From Thermaerobacter marianensis DSM 12885 (GTDB lineage: Bacteria > Bacillota > Sulfobacillia > Thermaerobacterales > Thermaerobacteraceae): a DNA stretch of 64,000 bases. Of the stretch, positions 45,331-52,909 are shown piece after piece; positions within the stretch are counted from its first letter, which is position 1; every line of letters begins with the position of its first letter. The position numbers and the translations under genes are program-made. Location: positions 930,001 to 994,000 of the forward strand of contig NC_014831.1 of the NCBI RefSeq assembly GCF_000184705.1, written 5' to 3'. The notes under the pieces are model-generated. The model was given only the letters and a program-made list of their open reading frames with translations, did no database searches and had not been told where the DNA came from.

Positions 45331-45888
45331 ATGCCGGTGCGGGCGCGAAGCGCCGGCCGGGCACGGGACGGGGAGCGCCAGCCGCGGGCCGCGGCAAGGC
45401 CGTGGGCGCCGAAGGGGCTGGCGGCGGCCGGTGCCGTGCTGGCCGGCCTGTGGCTCGGCGGTTGTGCCATGGGCGGCGGAGGGGGCGGGGGTGGCGGCCA
45501 GGCCAAGCCGTCGCCCGAGGACATCCGCGCCGCCGTCCGGGAGGAGCTGCGTAGCCCCGAGATGCAGGCGCAGATCCAGGCGATCATCGCCCAGCAGGTC
45601 CAGTTGTTGGCGGCCCAGCAGGTTCTCCTGACGCCGGAGGGCCAGAAGCAGATGGTCCAGCAGCTCAAGACCGTGGCCAGCTCACCCCAGGGCCAGATGG
45701 CCATGCAGAGCGGCGTCCAGGAGTTCCTGCGCTCGCCCCAGGGCCAGCAACTCATCCGCCAGGCGGTCACCACGCAGCTTCAGCAGCTGCTGACCGGCGG
45801 TGCCGGAGGGGGCGGTACCGGGGCTGGCGGCGCCGGTGGCGGTGGCGGCGGCATGGGCGGCAGCGGTGGCGGCGGGGGCGGCGGATGA
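45331..45888 (+). CDS. Putative lipoprotein with Gln-rich helices (possibly GerD-like)
   Basis: A 185-residue protein with a basic N-terminus, a hydrophobic stretch (LAAAGAVLAGLWL) and the lipobox LGGC, so it is probably lipid-anchored outside the membrane. After a Gly run the mature part is Gln/Glu-rich and helical (EELRSPEMQAQIQAIIAQQ, TPEGQKQMVQQLKTVASS), reminiscent of the spore germination lipoprotein GerD, though similarity is loose. The C-terminus is a long Gly-rich tail. ATG 45331 was chosen with GGGGGTAC upstream; GTG 45295 is in frame. Confidence 0.65.
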   Translation: MPVRARSAGRARDGERQPRAAARPWAPKGLAAAGAVLAGLWLGGCAMGGGGGGGGGQAKPSPEDIRAAVREELRSPEMQAQIQAIIAQQVQLLAAQQVLLTPEGQKQMVQQLKTVASSPQGQMAMQSGVQEFLRSPQGQQLIRQAVTTQLQQLLTGGAGGGGTGAGGAGGGGGGMGGSGGGGGGG

Positions 45889-46117
45889 GCCGCGGCCGGG
45901 CCCGGCCGCGGCGGCCATTCCATGCCGCCGGAGGACGGCCCGGCGACCGCCGATGTTTTCCCGCCGATGTTTCCCCGGATGGGATCAGGGTGGGGGGATC
46001 CCGTCCGCGCCGTGGCCCCGGCCGGCGGCATGAAGCACGGCCCGCCGGAAACGCTGCGGGGGCCGGATCCCGCCGGTGTGGGCGGAGCCGGCCCCCGCCG
46101 AACGATCCCGCTTGTCC

Positions 46118-46567
46118 TCACGTTTCACGGCGGCGGGGCCGTTCACCGCGCCCCCTGGCCGGTCCCTGCCGGACCGGTTCCTCCCCGCCCCTGGGCGCCT
46201 GCTGGGGCCGCTCGGGTGCCGGGGGACGGGTGGGGGACGGCGTCACGACGCCGGCCCCTGCCGGGTCGTCCCGGGCGAGCTGGGGCGCGTCGTGGAACGC
46301 CTCGGGGCGGGTGGCGAACTGCTGAAAGCCCACGCTGTTGGAGACCGGGTTGTACGGCGCCGGGGTGTCGACGCCCTCGCCCTCGCCGCGGTGGACCCAC
46401 GACGGACCCCAGTCGCTGGCGGCCCCGGTGGTCAGGGGGTTGAGCCCCTCGTCGGCGGCAGGGTTCGGGTGGGCAGCGGCACGCCGGGGACGGCCGGCCG
46501 CCACCGGGCGGCGGGTACCTTCCGCCCCCGCACCCTGGGTCCCCTGGTCCTGGGTCGGCTTCGACAC
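46118..46567 (-). CDS. Hypothetical protein
   Basis: A 149-residue polar protein I do not recognise. GTG 46567 is preceded by GGGAGGTGATCCC, a strong ribosome site, and this is the chief evidence. The N-terminal part (SKPTQDQGTQGAGAEG) and the centre (LNPLTTGAASDWGPSWVH, YNPVSNSVGFQQFATRPEAF) look structured enough to be real, while the C-terminus is Pro/Arg-rich. No membrane segment. It lies 49 bases downstream of the acylphosphatase gene in the same direction. Confidence 0.6.
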   Translation of the reverse strand: MSKPTQDQGTQGAGAEGTRRPVAAGRPRRAAAHPNPAADEGLNPLTTGAASDWGPSWVHRGEGEGVDTPAPYNPVSNSVGFQQFATRPEAFHDAPQLARDDPAGAGVVTPSPTRPPAPERPQQAPRGGEEPVRQGPARGRGERPRRRET

Positions 46568-46616
46568 GGGATCACCTCCCGTACCTAGCCTGCCCGGCTT
46601 CACGGGATGCCCAGCT

Positions 46617-47027
46617 TCACTCGATGCCGAATCCGGCCGGCAGTCCGCGGGCGGCATCCCAGCGCACTTCAAGCCCCGTCACCCGGCTTGCCGGCGGCCC
46701 CTGCCGGAGGAATTCGACCAGCCGCTCGAGCCCTTCGGTGTCCCCCTCGGCCACCACGGTGACCGTGCCGTCGGGATTGTTGCGCGCGAATCCCCTGAGC
46801 CCCAGCGCCAGGGCGCGGCTGCGGGCGAAGGCGCGGTAACCGACGCCCTGCACGTGACCGTAGACCGTCACCTCGATGCGTCCTAGCCCGGTGCCGGCCG
46901 GTCCCCGCCCCGTTGTGGCGGGAGCGCTGCTTGTTCCGGGCGGGCTGGCGCCGGCCGGCCCGTCGCTGGCGCCAGCCGGTCCATGGCCGGCGCCGGAACG
47001 CACCCGTCTGGCAGCTTCATCCGTCAT
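46617..47027 (-). CDS. Acylphosphatase
   Basis: A 136-residue protein whose last 90 residues are a complete acylphosphatase: VYGHVQGVGYRAFARSRA carries the catalytic arginine and GFARNNPDGTVTVVAEG the catalytic asparagine. The enzyme hydrolyses acyl phosphates such as carbamoyl phosphate. The first 45 residues are a Gly/Ala/Pro-rich extension not seen in most members, so an internal start is possible. ATG 47027 overlaps the upstream gene's stop (ATGA), implying translational coupling. Confidence 0.92.
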   Translation of the reverse strand: MTDEAARRVRSGAGHGPAGASDGPAGASPPGTSSAPATTGRGPAGTGLGRIEVTVYGHVQGVGYRAFARSRALALGLRGFARNNPDGTVTVVAEGDTEGLERLVEFLRQGPPASRVTGLEVRWDAARGLPAGFGIE

Positions 47028-47272
47028 GACGCGTTCACCCCCGTCTCACCGCCGTGGCGATCCTTGGGTCGCCGATGTTCCAGTTCCCGGGCCACGACCT
47101 CGACCTGCCGGACTACCGTCTCGGGGCGGCACCGCGCCAGGGCCTCCGCCAGGGAGGCCCAGAGGAAGCGGTCGTGCTCCGCCGAGAGGCGGATCGGAGC
47201 GCCGGCGGGTGCCTCGGCCATGAACAGCGCCCAGCCCGGATCGTTCCACGAGGCGACCTGCCCCACCTCCAT
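47024..47272 (-). CDS. Small protein resembling the C-terminal part of a Nudix hydrolase
   Basis: An 82-residue protein containing WNDPGWALFMAEAP, RLSAEHDRFLWASLAEALARC and a C-terminal helix. The EHDRFxW...EAL pattern is how many Nudix hydrolases end, but no Nudix box is present here or in the upstream sequence. It may be a remnant or a small stand-alone protein. ATG 47272 has AGAGGA nearby. It overlaps the acylphosphatase start by 4 bases. Confidence 0.5.
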   Translation of the reverse strand: MEVGQVASWNDPGWALFMAEAPAGAPIRLSAEHDRFLWASLAEALARCRPETVVRQVEVVARELEHRRPKDRHGGETGVNAS

Positions 47273-47488
47273 CCCATGGCGTCCTCTCCCAGTTTGCCAC
47301 GACGGTCCGCCGCCCGCAGCCCGAGCCGTGCATGTCCAGGTGGGCGAGCCTGCCGCGGCCCCCGTGCACATTAAGCGGGGGATGCACCGCAGGTTCCGTC
47401 GAGGGAGGTTCCGTCCGGGATGCGCTGTGCGGGGGACGGGGGAAAGGAAGTTCCGCTGGATGCCGGTTCGTCCGGGAAGCGGGGGAGC

Positions 47489-47938
47489 ATGCCTCCGCGG
47501 CAGCCCACCCGGTCCGCGGCGGCCGCCGCGACCGCCGCGCGCGCCCGTCCACGGCGGGCCCCGGCTCCGGCCTGGCGCCGGCCCAGCGGGTGGGGCCCCG
47601 TGGTGGCGGGGCTGCTGGTCGGCGGCGTCAACGGCCTACTGGGCGTCGGCGGAGGAACCCTGCTGGTGCCGGCACTGGTCTACTGGTTCGGGGTGCCGGA
47701 CCACCGCGCCCACGGCACGTCGATCCTGGTGGTCGGCCTGACGTCGCTGATCAGCGCCTGGGTCTACGCCTCGCGGGGAATGGTGGATCCATCGCTGGCC
47801 CTGCAGGTGGCGGCGGGCGGCATGGTGGGCGCGGCGCTGGGAGCGTGGTGGATGGAGCGCCTGCGCCCCCGTGTCCTGCGGCGGGTGTACGGCGGGTTCC
47901 TCCTGATCCTGGGGCTGCGGATGCTGGTGTGGGGGTAG
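47489..47938 (+). CDS. Half-size TauE/SafE (TSUP) transporter, first repeat
   Basis: A 149-residue protein carrying one four-helix TSUP repeat: VVAGLLVGGVNGLLGVGGGTLLVPAL, GTSILVVGLTSLISAW and a final LLILGLRMLVWG. Full-length TSUP transporters, which export sulfite or organic sulfonates or take up thiosulfate, contain two such repeats in one chain of about 250 residues. Here the second repeat is the next gene. A basic 40-residue N-terminal segment precedes the first helix. ATG 47489 is the likely start; ATG 47420 is an alternative with AGGGAGG 11 bases upstream. Confidence 0.8.
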   Translation: MPPRQPTRSAAAAATAARARPRRAPAPAWRRPSGWGPVVAGLLVGGVNGLLGVGGGTLLVPALVYWFGVPDHRAHGTSILVVGLTSLISAWVYASRGMVDPSLALQVAAGGMVGAALGAWWMERLRPRVLRRVYGGFLLILGLRMLVWG

Positions 47939-48315
47939 GAAGGGGGGCGGACGCGCTGGCGTTCCCCTGGGCGGCGCTGGTGGCGGGTGCCACGGGCATC
48001 TTGAGTGGGCTTTCCATCGGCGGCGGGTCGCTGCTGGTGCCGGCGCTGGTGCTGCTGCTGGACGTGCCCCAGCACGTGGCCCAGGGCGTGGTCCTGGCCA
48101 CCTTTCCCGCCGTGGCCCTGGTCGCGGCGTGGATCCACTGGCGCCAGGGCTTCCTGCGGTGGCAGCTGGCGTTGCGGGTGACGGCCGGCAGCGCCCTGGG
48201 CGCGTGGCTCGGTGCCCGCCTGGGGATCGGCGCGCCCGAAGCGCTGCTCCGGCGGCTCTTCGGGTTGTACCTGGTGGCCATCGGCCTCTACGCCCTCTAC
48301 CGCAGCCGCCGCTAG
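47929..48315 (+). CDS. Half-size TauE/SafE (TSUP) transporter, second repeat
   Basis: A protein of about 128 residues with the second TSUP repeat: AALVAGATGILSGLSIGGGSLLVPALVLLL, VPQHVAQGVVLATFPAV and LYLVAIGLYALYRSRR. It begins in a different frame from the first half-gene. GTG 47929 overlaps the first gene by 10 bases but has a poor ribosome site; CTG 47956 has AGGAAGGGGGG eight bases upstream and is a possible non-standard start. The two products probably assemble into one transporter. A sequencing frameshift is the alternative. Confidence 0.75.
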   Translation: MGVGRGADALAFPWAALVAGATGILSGLSIGGGSLLVPALVLLLDVPQHVAQGVVLATFPAVALVAAWIHWRQGFLRWQLALRVTAGSALGAWLGARLGIGAPEALLRRLFGLYLVAIGLYALYRSRR

Positions 48316-48359
48316 GCGGGCTTGGCGCGGCGACGCGTGTTGCGCGGTGCGGGTTCCCG

Positions 48360-48830
48360 TCAAAACCCGCGCCGCAGCAGGGTCAGCAGCTCCAGCAGCA
48401 CCGCGGCGAACCCGGCTGCCGTCAGCGGGCCCACGGGAATGCCTTGAAAGAACGCCACCCCGACCAGCGTCCCGAAGATCAGCCCGATGATGACATGCGG
48501 GTTCTGCTCGAGCAGCACGATGCCCCGGGCGCCGAGCACCGCCGCCACGAATCCCGCCACCAGCCCCGCGTATCCCGCCAGACCGCCGCGGGTGAAGGAC
48601 TGGACGGTCTGCTGGACGGTGACCTGGCCGTCGGCGAAGGGGATGAGCACGGCCACGATGAGCAGGACGAGCCCCAGGGACATGGCGTGCTGTTCGAGGA
48701 GCGGCAGCCACGACGCCAGTCCCATCAGGCGCAACAGCAAGAGGATCCCCGCCGCCGCGGTGACCAGCGGGTTGCGGCCCAGGGCGCCGAGCCCAAGGAT
48801 GGCTAGCAGGACCAGATCCGGTTGGCCCAA
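48360..48830 (-). CDS. DUF441-family membrane protein
   Basis: A 156-residue protein with four to five membrane helices and the DUF441 (YeaL) patterns LLLIVAVLIPFADGQVT, GLVAGFVAAVLGARGI and NPHVIIGLIFGTLVGVAFFQGIPVGPL. Function of the family is not known. The TTG start at 48830 has GGAGGTCG about eight bases upstream. It converges with the TSUP pair, with 44 bases between stops. Confidence 0.88.
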   Translation of the reverse strand: MGQPDLVLLAILGLGALGRNPLVTAAAGILLLLRLMGLASWLPLLEQHAMSLGLVLLIVAVLIPFADGQVTVQQTVQSFTRGGLAGYAGLVAGFVAAVLGARGIVLLEQNPHVIIGLIFGTLVGVAFFQGIPVGPLTAAGFAAVLLELLTLLRRGF

Positions 48831-49105
48831 TCTGCGACGACCTCCTGCCCGCCCGCCTTACCATACGCGCCCGCGGCACGGGTTAGAAGATCGACAGGAC
48901 GGGCCCAGTCGCCGAGGGGTCCAACGGGGGCGTCCAGGAGAAGAACGGGCAACGCCGTGGTAGGGCGGTCGCAGCGGAAGCAGGGTGGGCGAAAGGGGAG
49001 GAACGGGGAGGCGGCCGGTCCCGGCCGCCGGCGTCCCCTGGCAGGCGCGCCGGCGCAGAGGGCGCCCGAGGGCACCCTCTGCGAACCGGTTCCCCGCGAC
49101 GGGCG

Positions 49106-49627
49106 TCAAGGAAGGCCGGCCAGCGGGGCGCGTGCCACGACGGCAGCAGGCCCCAGGCCACCGGCCGCCGGCGCCGCCACGGGGGCGGGCGGCGGCGCCG
49201 GCCGGTCCAGGCCGGTTCGACCCCTGGGACGAACCGGCCCTGCGGCCCACTGGCCCCAGGGGCCCCCGGCGGGCCGGCTGCCCCAGGGCGCCAGGGGCGG
49301 TGCCGGGGCAGGTGCAGCCGCTGGCACCACCGGCGGTGCGGCCTGCGGAGGGGCAGCCAGCGGGTGGCGCGGCGGGTGGGCAGTGGGCTGGGCCGGTGCC
49401 GCCGTCAGCGCCGGCGTCGCGGGTCCTGTGACCGCGACCCCATCGCCGGCCGGCTCGAGGCGCTGGGCCAGCAGCTGCTCGGCCCGCAGGACCGCCTGCT
49501 GGACCAGACGGCCGCACTGGCGCGCGGGGACCGCACCCCAGCCGTGGCGGGCCGCCAGCTCGAAGACGCCCAGCTCGCGGGCCAGGCTTTCCCGGAGGGC
49601 TTCGGACATCAGGCGGCGTCGTGCCAT
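49106..49627 (-). CDS. Alpha/beta-type spore protein with long Pro/Ala-rich tail
   Basis: The first 60 residues match the alpha/beta SASP pattern: RRLMSEALRESLARELGVFE, then HGWGAVPARQCGRLVQQAVLRAEQLLA, where GWG and the AE-rich helix are the conserved DNA-binding half. The GPR cleavage segment is LRESLARELG rather than the usual LKYEIAxELG. A Pro/Ala/Gly-rich tail of about 110 residues follows, unlike normal SASPs, which are 60-95 residues in all. ATG 49627 follows GGGAGGGACC. It would coat forespore DNA; the tail's role is unknown. Confidence 0.78.
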   Translation of the reverse strand: MARRRLMSEALRESLARELGVFELAARHGWGAVPARQCGRLVQQAVLRAEQLLAQRLEPAGDGVAVTGPATPALTAAPAQPTAHPPRHPLAAPPQAAPPVVPAAAPAPAPPLAPWGSRPAGGPWGQWAAGPVRPRGRTGLDRPAPPPAPVAAPAAGGLGPAAVVARAPLAGLP

Positions 49628-49754
49628 GATCGGTCCCTCCCGGCCCCGCCTGCCAGGGGCAGGGCCCACGACTAGTGTGACGACGCCCGGACCGGAGGCA
49701 ACCTGTCAACCCATGGCACGGCCGCCCGCCATGGCCGGCCCCAGCCGGGTCTTC

Positions 49755-49760
49755 TATAAT
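49755..49760 (+). promoter_or_regulatory. -10 element upstream of the NifU-like gene
   Basis: A perfect TATAAT about 65 bases before the start codon. No good -35 hexamer is found at 16-18 bases. Confidence 0.45.
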
Positions 49761-49824
49761 AGGATCGAAGCGCCGTTGGATCGGCGGCGCGGCCCGGCCG
49801 CGGGGCCACAGGAGGACGAATGCC

Positions 49825-50046
49825 ATGCGTGAACTGGTGGAACAGGCGCTGGAGTCCATCCGGCCCGCCATCCAGATGGACGGCGGCGACATCGAACTGG
49901 TCGACGTGGACGAGAACGGCGTCGTGCGGGTGCGCCTCATCGGGGCCTGCGTCGGCTGCCCGATGTCGATCATGACGCTCAAGGCCGGCATCGAGCGCAT
50001 CCTGCGCGAGCGGGTGCCCGGCGTCACCGACGTGGAGGCCGTCTGA
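49825..50046 (+). CDS. NifU C-terminal-domain iron-sulfur scaffold protein
   Basis: A 73-residue Nfu-type protein. [37 protein letters not shown] contains the family CxxC that holds a transient 4Fe-4S cluster for transfer to target proteins. The length is that of stand-alone Nfu proteins such as B. subtilis YutI. The ATG at 49825 has CAGGAGG upstream. A TATAAT -10 element lies upstream. A membrane-protein gene follows 39 bases later. Confidence 0.93.
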   Translation: MRELVEQALESIRPAIQMDGGDIELVDVDENGVVRVRLIGACVGCPMSIMTLKAGIERILRERVPGVTDVEAV

Positions 50047-50085
50047 TCCCGTCCCGGCGGGCGGCCGCCGGACTCCGGGAGGACG

Positions 50086-50790
50086 ATGGGTTCCGTGACC
50101 TGGCTGACGGCAGGGCTGCATGCCGCCAGTGGCATCGTAGCCCTCTTTTTCGCGCGCGAGGTGGGACAGAGCTACCTGCGCCGGCGGTCACCCAGCTCCC
50201 TGTGCTGGATGGTCGCCCTGGTGCTCTTCGCGTTGACCGCCCTGGCCGACGCCGCCGCGGCGGTGACGGGCTGGAGCCCGTGGCTGTACCGGCTCTGGTA
50301 CGTGGGCGCCGCCTGGCTGGTGGCGGCCTTCGGCGTGGGCACGGGGTACCTGGTGCTGCGCCGCCCCTGGGCCCACGCCATCCTGGCCGTGCTGGCCGCG
50401 GTGGGCGTCGCGATGCTGGTGACGGCGGCACGCACGCCCGTGGACGTGGCCGCCCTGGCCGGCGGCGGGCCGGTGGGCGGCGAAGGCTGGGCGAACCCGG
50501 GGGTACGCGTCTTCTCGCCCTTGCTGACGATCCCCGGATCGCTTCTTCTGCTGGGCGGGGCAGGGGTATCGTGGTGGCGGACCCGGCACCCGTACGCCCT
50601 CTGGCTCCTGGCGGGGACGCTGGTGCTGGCGTCGGGCGGGGCCATGACGCGGTTCGGCGTGCCCGCGGTGCTGCCCGCCGCCAACCTGGCCGGCGTGTGG
50701 ATGCTGTACAGGGGCCACCGGCTGTCCCGGGAGGCGCACCGCGTCCACCGGGACGAACCGGCCGCCCGCGGCCCGGCGGGGGCGCGCTGA
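50086..50790 (+). CDS. Hypothetical polytopic membrane protein
   Basis: A 234-residue protein with about seven hydrophobic helices (for example SGIVALFFAREVG, LCWMVALVLFALTAL, AWLVAAFGVGTGYLVL, AILAVLAAVGVAMLV, LLTIPGSLLLLGG, LWLLAGTLVLA). A charged 35-residue tail ends the chain. No transport or catalytic motif is recognised. ATG 50086 follows GGGAGGACG. It may be co-transcribed with the Nfu gene. Confidence 0.75.
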   Translation: MGSVTWLTAGLHAASGIVALFFAREVGQSYLRRRSPSSLCWMVALVLFALTALADAAAAVTGWSPWLYRLWYVGAAWLVAAFGVGTGYLVLRRPWAHAILAVLAAVGVAMLVTAARTPVDVAALAGGGPVGGEGWANPGVRVFSPLLTIPGSLLLLGGAGVSWWRTRHPYALWLLAGTLVLASGGAMTRFGVPAVLPAANLAGVWMLYRGHRLSREAHRVHRDEPAARGPAGAR

Positions 50791-51102
50791 GGGGCCCCCT
50801 GCCCGCCGCGGTGCGGCACGCTCGCCCATCCGGCCCGCTCGGCGGGGCGCGGTGGGCATTCCTCATCCTGCCACGGTGGGCGCGCTGAGCGTTCCCCAGC
50901 CTGCCGCGGCCGGGTGCGCCGAGCGTGCCTCCGCGCCGCCGCTGCGCGCGCGAAGCATCCCTCGACCCGAAACGGCCCGGGCGCAGGGAGACCGCCTCGG
51001 GCGCCGCCGGTCAGGGGGCCGGAACGCCGGAGCGACAAGGGTATGATGGCATAAGCACCGTCCAGTGGCCGTTGGAGCCCGGACCGGAGAGGGGGAGTCC
51101 CG

Positions 51103-51534
51103 GTGGCGGAGTTTGGCGTGCAGCGCGTCCTCATGGGGCGCCTCCGGCGCGGCGACGACATCCTGGAAGCCTTGGCTGGTCTGGCCCGGCAGCACGGGAT
51201 CACCACCGGCTGGATCCAGCTGCTCGGTGCCGTGGAGCGGGCGCGCCTCGCCTTTTACGAGCAGGCGCAGCAGGTCTACCGCGACTTCACCCTGGACGAA
51301 CCGGCGGAGATCCTGGCCGGCACGGGGAACATCAGCCGGCTGGCGGGTTCGGACGAGCCCTTCGTCCACCTGCACCTGACCCTGGGCGACGGCCAGGGCC
51401 GGGCGTGGGGCGGCCACGTGCTGGAGGGAACGCGGGTCTTCGCCTGCGAGTACGCCATCTGGGTGCTCAGCGGGCCCGCGCTGGAACGGCATCCCGACCC
51501 GGAGACGGGCCTGAAGCTCTGGCGTCCCGCCTGA
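51103..51534 (+). CDS. PPC/DUF296-domain protein
   Basis: A 143-residue protein with the PPC (plants and prokaryotes conserved, DUF296) fold: LRRGDDILEALAGLARQHGITTGWIQLLGAV, GNISRLAG and the metal-binding-type HLHLTLGDGQGRAWGGHV. Related bacterial proteins are small trimers; DNA binding is documented only when an AT-hook is present, and none is seen here. GTG 51103 follows GGGGGAG. A TATGAT hexamer lies at 51042-51047. Role unknown. Confidence 0.85.
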   Translation: MAEFGVQRVLMGRLRRGDDILEALAGLARQHGITTGWIQLLGAVERARLAFYEQAQQVYRDFTLDEPAEILAGTGNISRLAGSDEPFVHLHLTLGDGQGRAWGGHVLEGTRVFACEYAIWVLSGPALERHPDPETGLKLWRPA

Positions 51535-51602
51535 TCGCCGGCATCCCGCCGTGCGACGGGCGAAGCCCCTGTGACGGCAGGATCCCTTCACCGGCCCATG
51601 CC

Positions 51603-51632
51603 TTTACCCTGCCGGCGGGCGGGTGGTATACT
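51603..51632 (+). promoter_or_regulatory. Promoter of tRNA-Val(UAC)
   Basis: TTTACC (51603-51608), an 18-base spacer and TATACT (51627-51632), 25 bases before the tRNA. Confidence 0.55.
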
Positions 51633-51657
51633 GGGCGACGGTGCAGCTTGCTATCCG

Positions 51658-51729
51658 GGGCGAATAGCTCAGCGGCAGAGCACTCGCCTTACAAGCGAGG
51701 GGTCCCAGGTTCGATTCCTGGTTCGCCCA
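51658..51729 (+). tRNA. tRNA-Val (anticodon UAC)
   Basis: Acceptor arms GGGCGAA and TTCGCCC pair fully, the anticodon loop CTTACAA gives TAC, and the T-arm CCAGG-TTCGATT-CCTGG is perfect. The discriminator is A. CCA is not encoded. Confidence 0.95.
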
Positions 51730-51751
51730 CCGGCCAGCACCAGTTGCTGGC

Positions 51752-51781
51752 TTGCGGCGCAGGTGCGGGTTGCAGTATAGT
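51752..51781 (+). promoter_or_regulatory. Promoter of tRNA-Phe
   Basis: TTGCGG (51752-51757), an 18-base spacer and TATAGT (51776-51781). The leader to the tRNA would be about 110 bases. Confidence 0.5.
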
Positions 51782-51897
51782 AGGGGCGGCTTCGCCGGCG
51801 CCCGCCCGCGGCTCGCGAAGGCTGCGCCGCCCGCCGTCCGCGCCGCGAGACGGTGGCAGGTCGCAGCGCCGGCACGAACCAATCGACCGCATATTCT

Positions 51898-51973
51898 GGC
51901 CCGGTAGCTCAGTAGGTAGAGCAGGGGACTGAAAATCCCCGTGTCGGCGGTTCGATTCCGCCCTGGGCCACCA
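51898..51973 (+). tRNA. tRNA-Phe (anticodon GAA)
   Basis: Acceptor arms GGCCCGG and CTGGGCC pair with one G-U, the anticodon loop CTGAAAA gives GAA, and the T-arm GGCGG-TTCGATT-CCGCC is perfect. CCA is encoded at 51971-51973. Confidence 0.96.
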
Positions 51974-51978
51974 CGAAG

Positions 51979-52011
51979 AAACCCGCGAGGCGCAAGGCTT
52001 CGCGGGTTTTC
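51979..52011 (+). terminator. Intrinsic terminator after tRNA-Phe
   Basis: AAACCCGCGA (51979-51988) pairs with TCGCGGGTTT (52000-52009) and is followed by T and CT. It lies six bases after the tRNA. Confidence 0.8.
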
Positions 52012-52251
52012 TGTGGGGCTTCCAGCTGGCGCCCCAGCCGATTCCGTTCCTCCCGTCGGGCGTCGTCCACCCAGGCCCTTCGGCCGTAGTCCACCCGGGG
52101 CGCTGCCCCGCGCCGATCTCGGCTTGCCGCACCCAGGCGAGCAAGTCCATACCTGGCGAAGGGGCCGTTTTTCCTTTATAAACTAGGATGGTGTCGGGCC
52201 CCCGGAAGGGCCTGGCGGTGGGGACGGGGGACGAGAGAGGACAACCAACCG

Positions 52252-52635
52252 ATGCACAGAACCAAGGGCTGGATGGAGTCCGAAATCAGCAAGGCGCTAA
52301 CGAAATGGGAAAAGGAGTTCCTCGGTCGCGGCTCGGTTTCGGTCAAGACGGATATCCTGCGGGACCTGATCGTCGTCTCGCTGCATGGCGTCCTCACGCC
52401 GGCGGAATACGCCCTGTGCGAAACAATGGAGGGGCGGCTGGCGGTCAAGCGTACCCGCAACGGCTTGGTCGAATCGGGCGTGGACGAATTGAAGGAGATC
52501 ATCTTGCGCATCACCGGGGAGCAGGTGAAGAGCTTTCACACCGATCTCAGCACGCGGACGGGCGAGCGGATCATGGTGTTCCGCTTGGAACAGGACCTTG
52601 AGAAGAAATTGACCAACGGCGAACCGCAAGGGTGA
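52252..52635 (+). CDS. DUF2294-family protein
   Basis: A 127-residue protein with the DUF2294 pattern (ESEISKALTKWEKEFLGRG, LIVVSLHGVLTPAE, GVDELKEIILRITG). Such proteins are often encoded next to DabA/DabB-type genes, as here, suggesting a link with the inorganic-carbon pump; no activity is established. G+C is clearly lower than nearby: two sampled 60-base lines (52261 and 52501) have 31 and 36 G+C, against 47 in line 38881. ATG 52252 follows AGAGAGGAC. An AT-rich promoter-like patch (TATAAA, TAGGAT) lies at 52177-52189. Confidence 0.85.
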   Translation: MHRTKGWMESEISKALTKWEKEFLGRGSVSVKTDILRDLIVVSLHGVLTPAEYALCETMEGRLAVKRTRNGLVESGVDELKEIILRITGEQVKSFHTDLSTRTGERIMVFRLEQDLEKKLTNGEPQG

Positions 52636-52661
52636 TCGCCTGATTCCGCTGGGAGCCCTTC

Positions 52662-52831
52662 AAAAAACCGGCGCCAACCGGTTCGTTGGAGGGATCCCGG
52701 ACACAGCGCGCGTGGGAGTCCTTCCCAACGCTGGATCCTAGCGAGGGGAAGGAAAACCGGCGCGGGCCATCCCGCGGCTGCTCATGGACGGGAGCATGGG
52801 CTGCCGTGTGGGATGAACCGCGCCGGTTTTT
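52662..52831 (+). promoter_or_regulatory. Structured leader with terminator-like hairpin before dabB
   Basis: The 3' element is a 13-bp perfect stem, 52753-52765 with 52818-52830, followed by T and GTTT; inside it ATCCC pairs with GGGAT and GCTC with GAGC. Upstream, GCGTGGGA pairs with TCCCAACGC (one bulge), flanked by two GGATCC copies that can also pair. A further AAAAAACCGGCG at 52662-52673 repeats the 5' arm of the terminator stem and could compete for the same 3' arm. This is compatible with attenuation control of dabBA. Confidence 0.55.
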
Positions 52832-52909
52832 GTTTGCCGTGCCTTGGGGGACGGGCTTACACGGCGTGGGGTACGGGCTTACACGGTCCTAAGGAGCGGT
52901 GAGGACGCG

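Noticed and set aside
41973-45773. A 1266-codon open frame on the minus strand
   Set aside because: It lies opposite trmL, both nitrilase-fold genes and the lipoprotein gene. Long antisense frames are expected at this G+C, the translation is compositionally biased and no family motif is visible.
52806-52823. Resemblance of GGGATGAACCGCG to the T-box core AGGGTGGNACCGCG before dabB
   Set aside because: The match lacks the UGGN bulge and lies on the 3' side of the terminator stem, whereas a T-box sequence sits upstream of the terminator. dabB is also not a typical T-box target.
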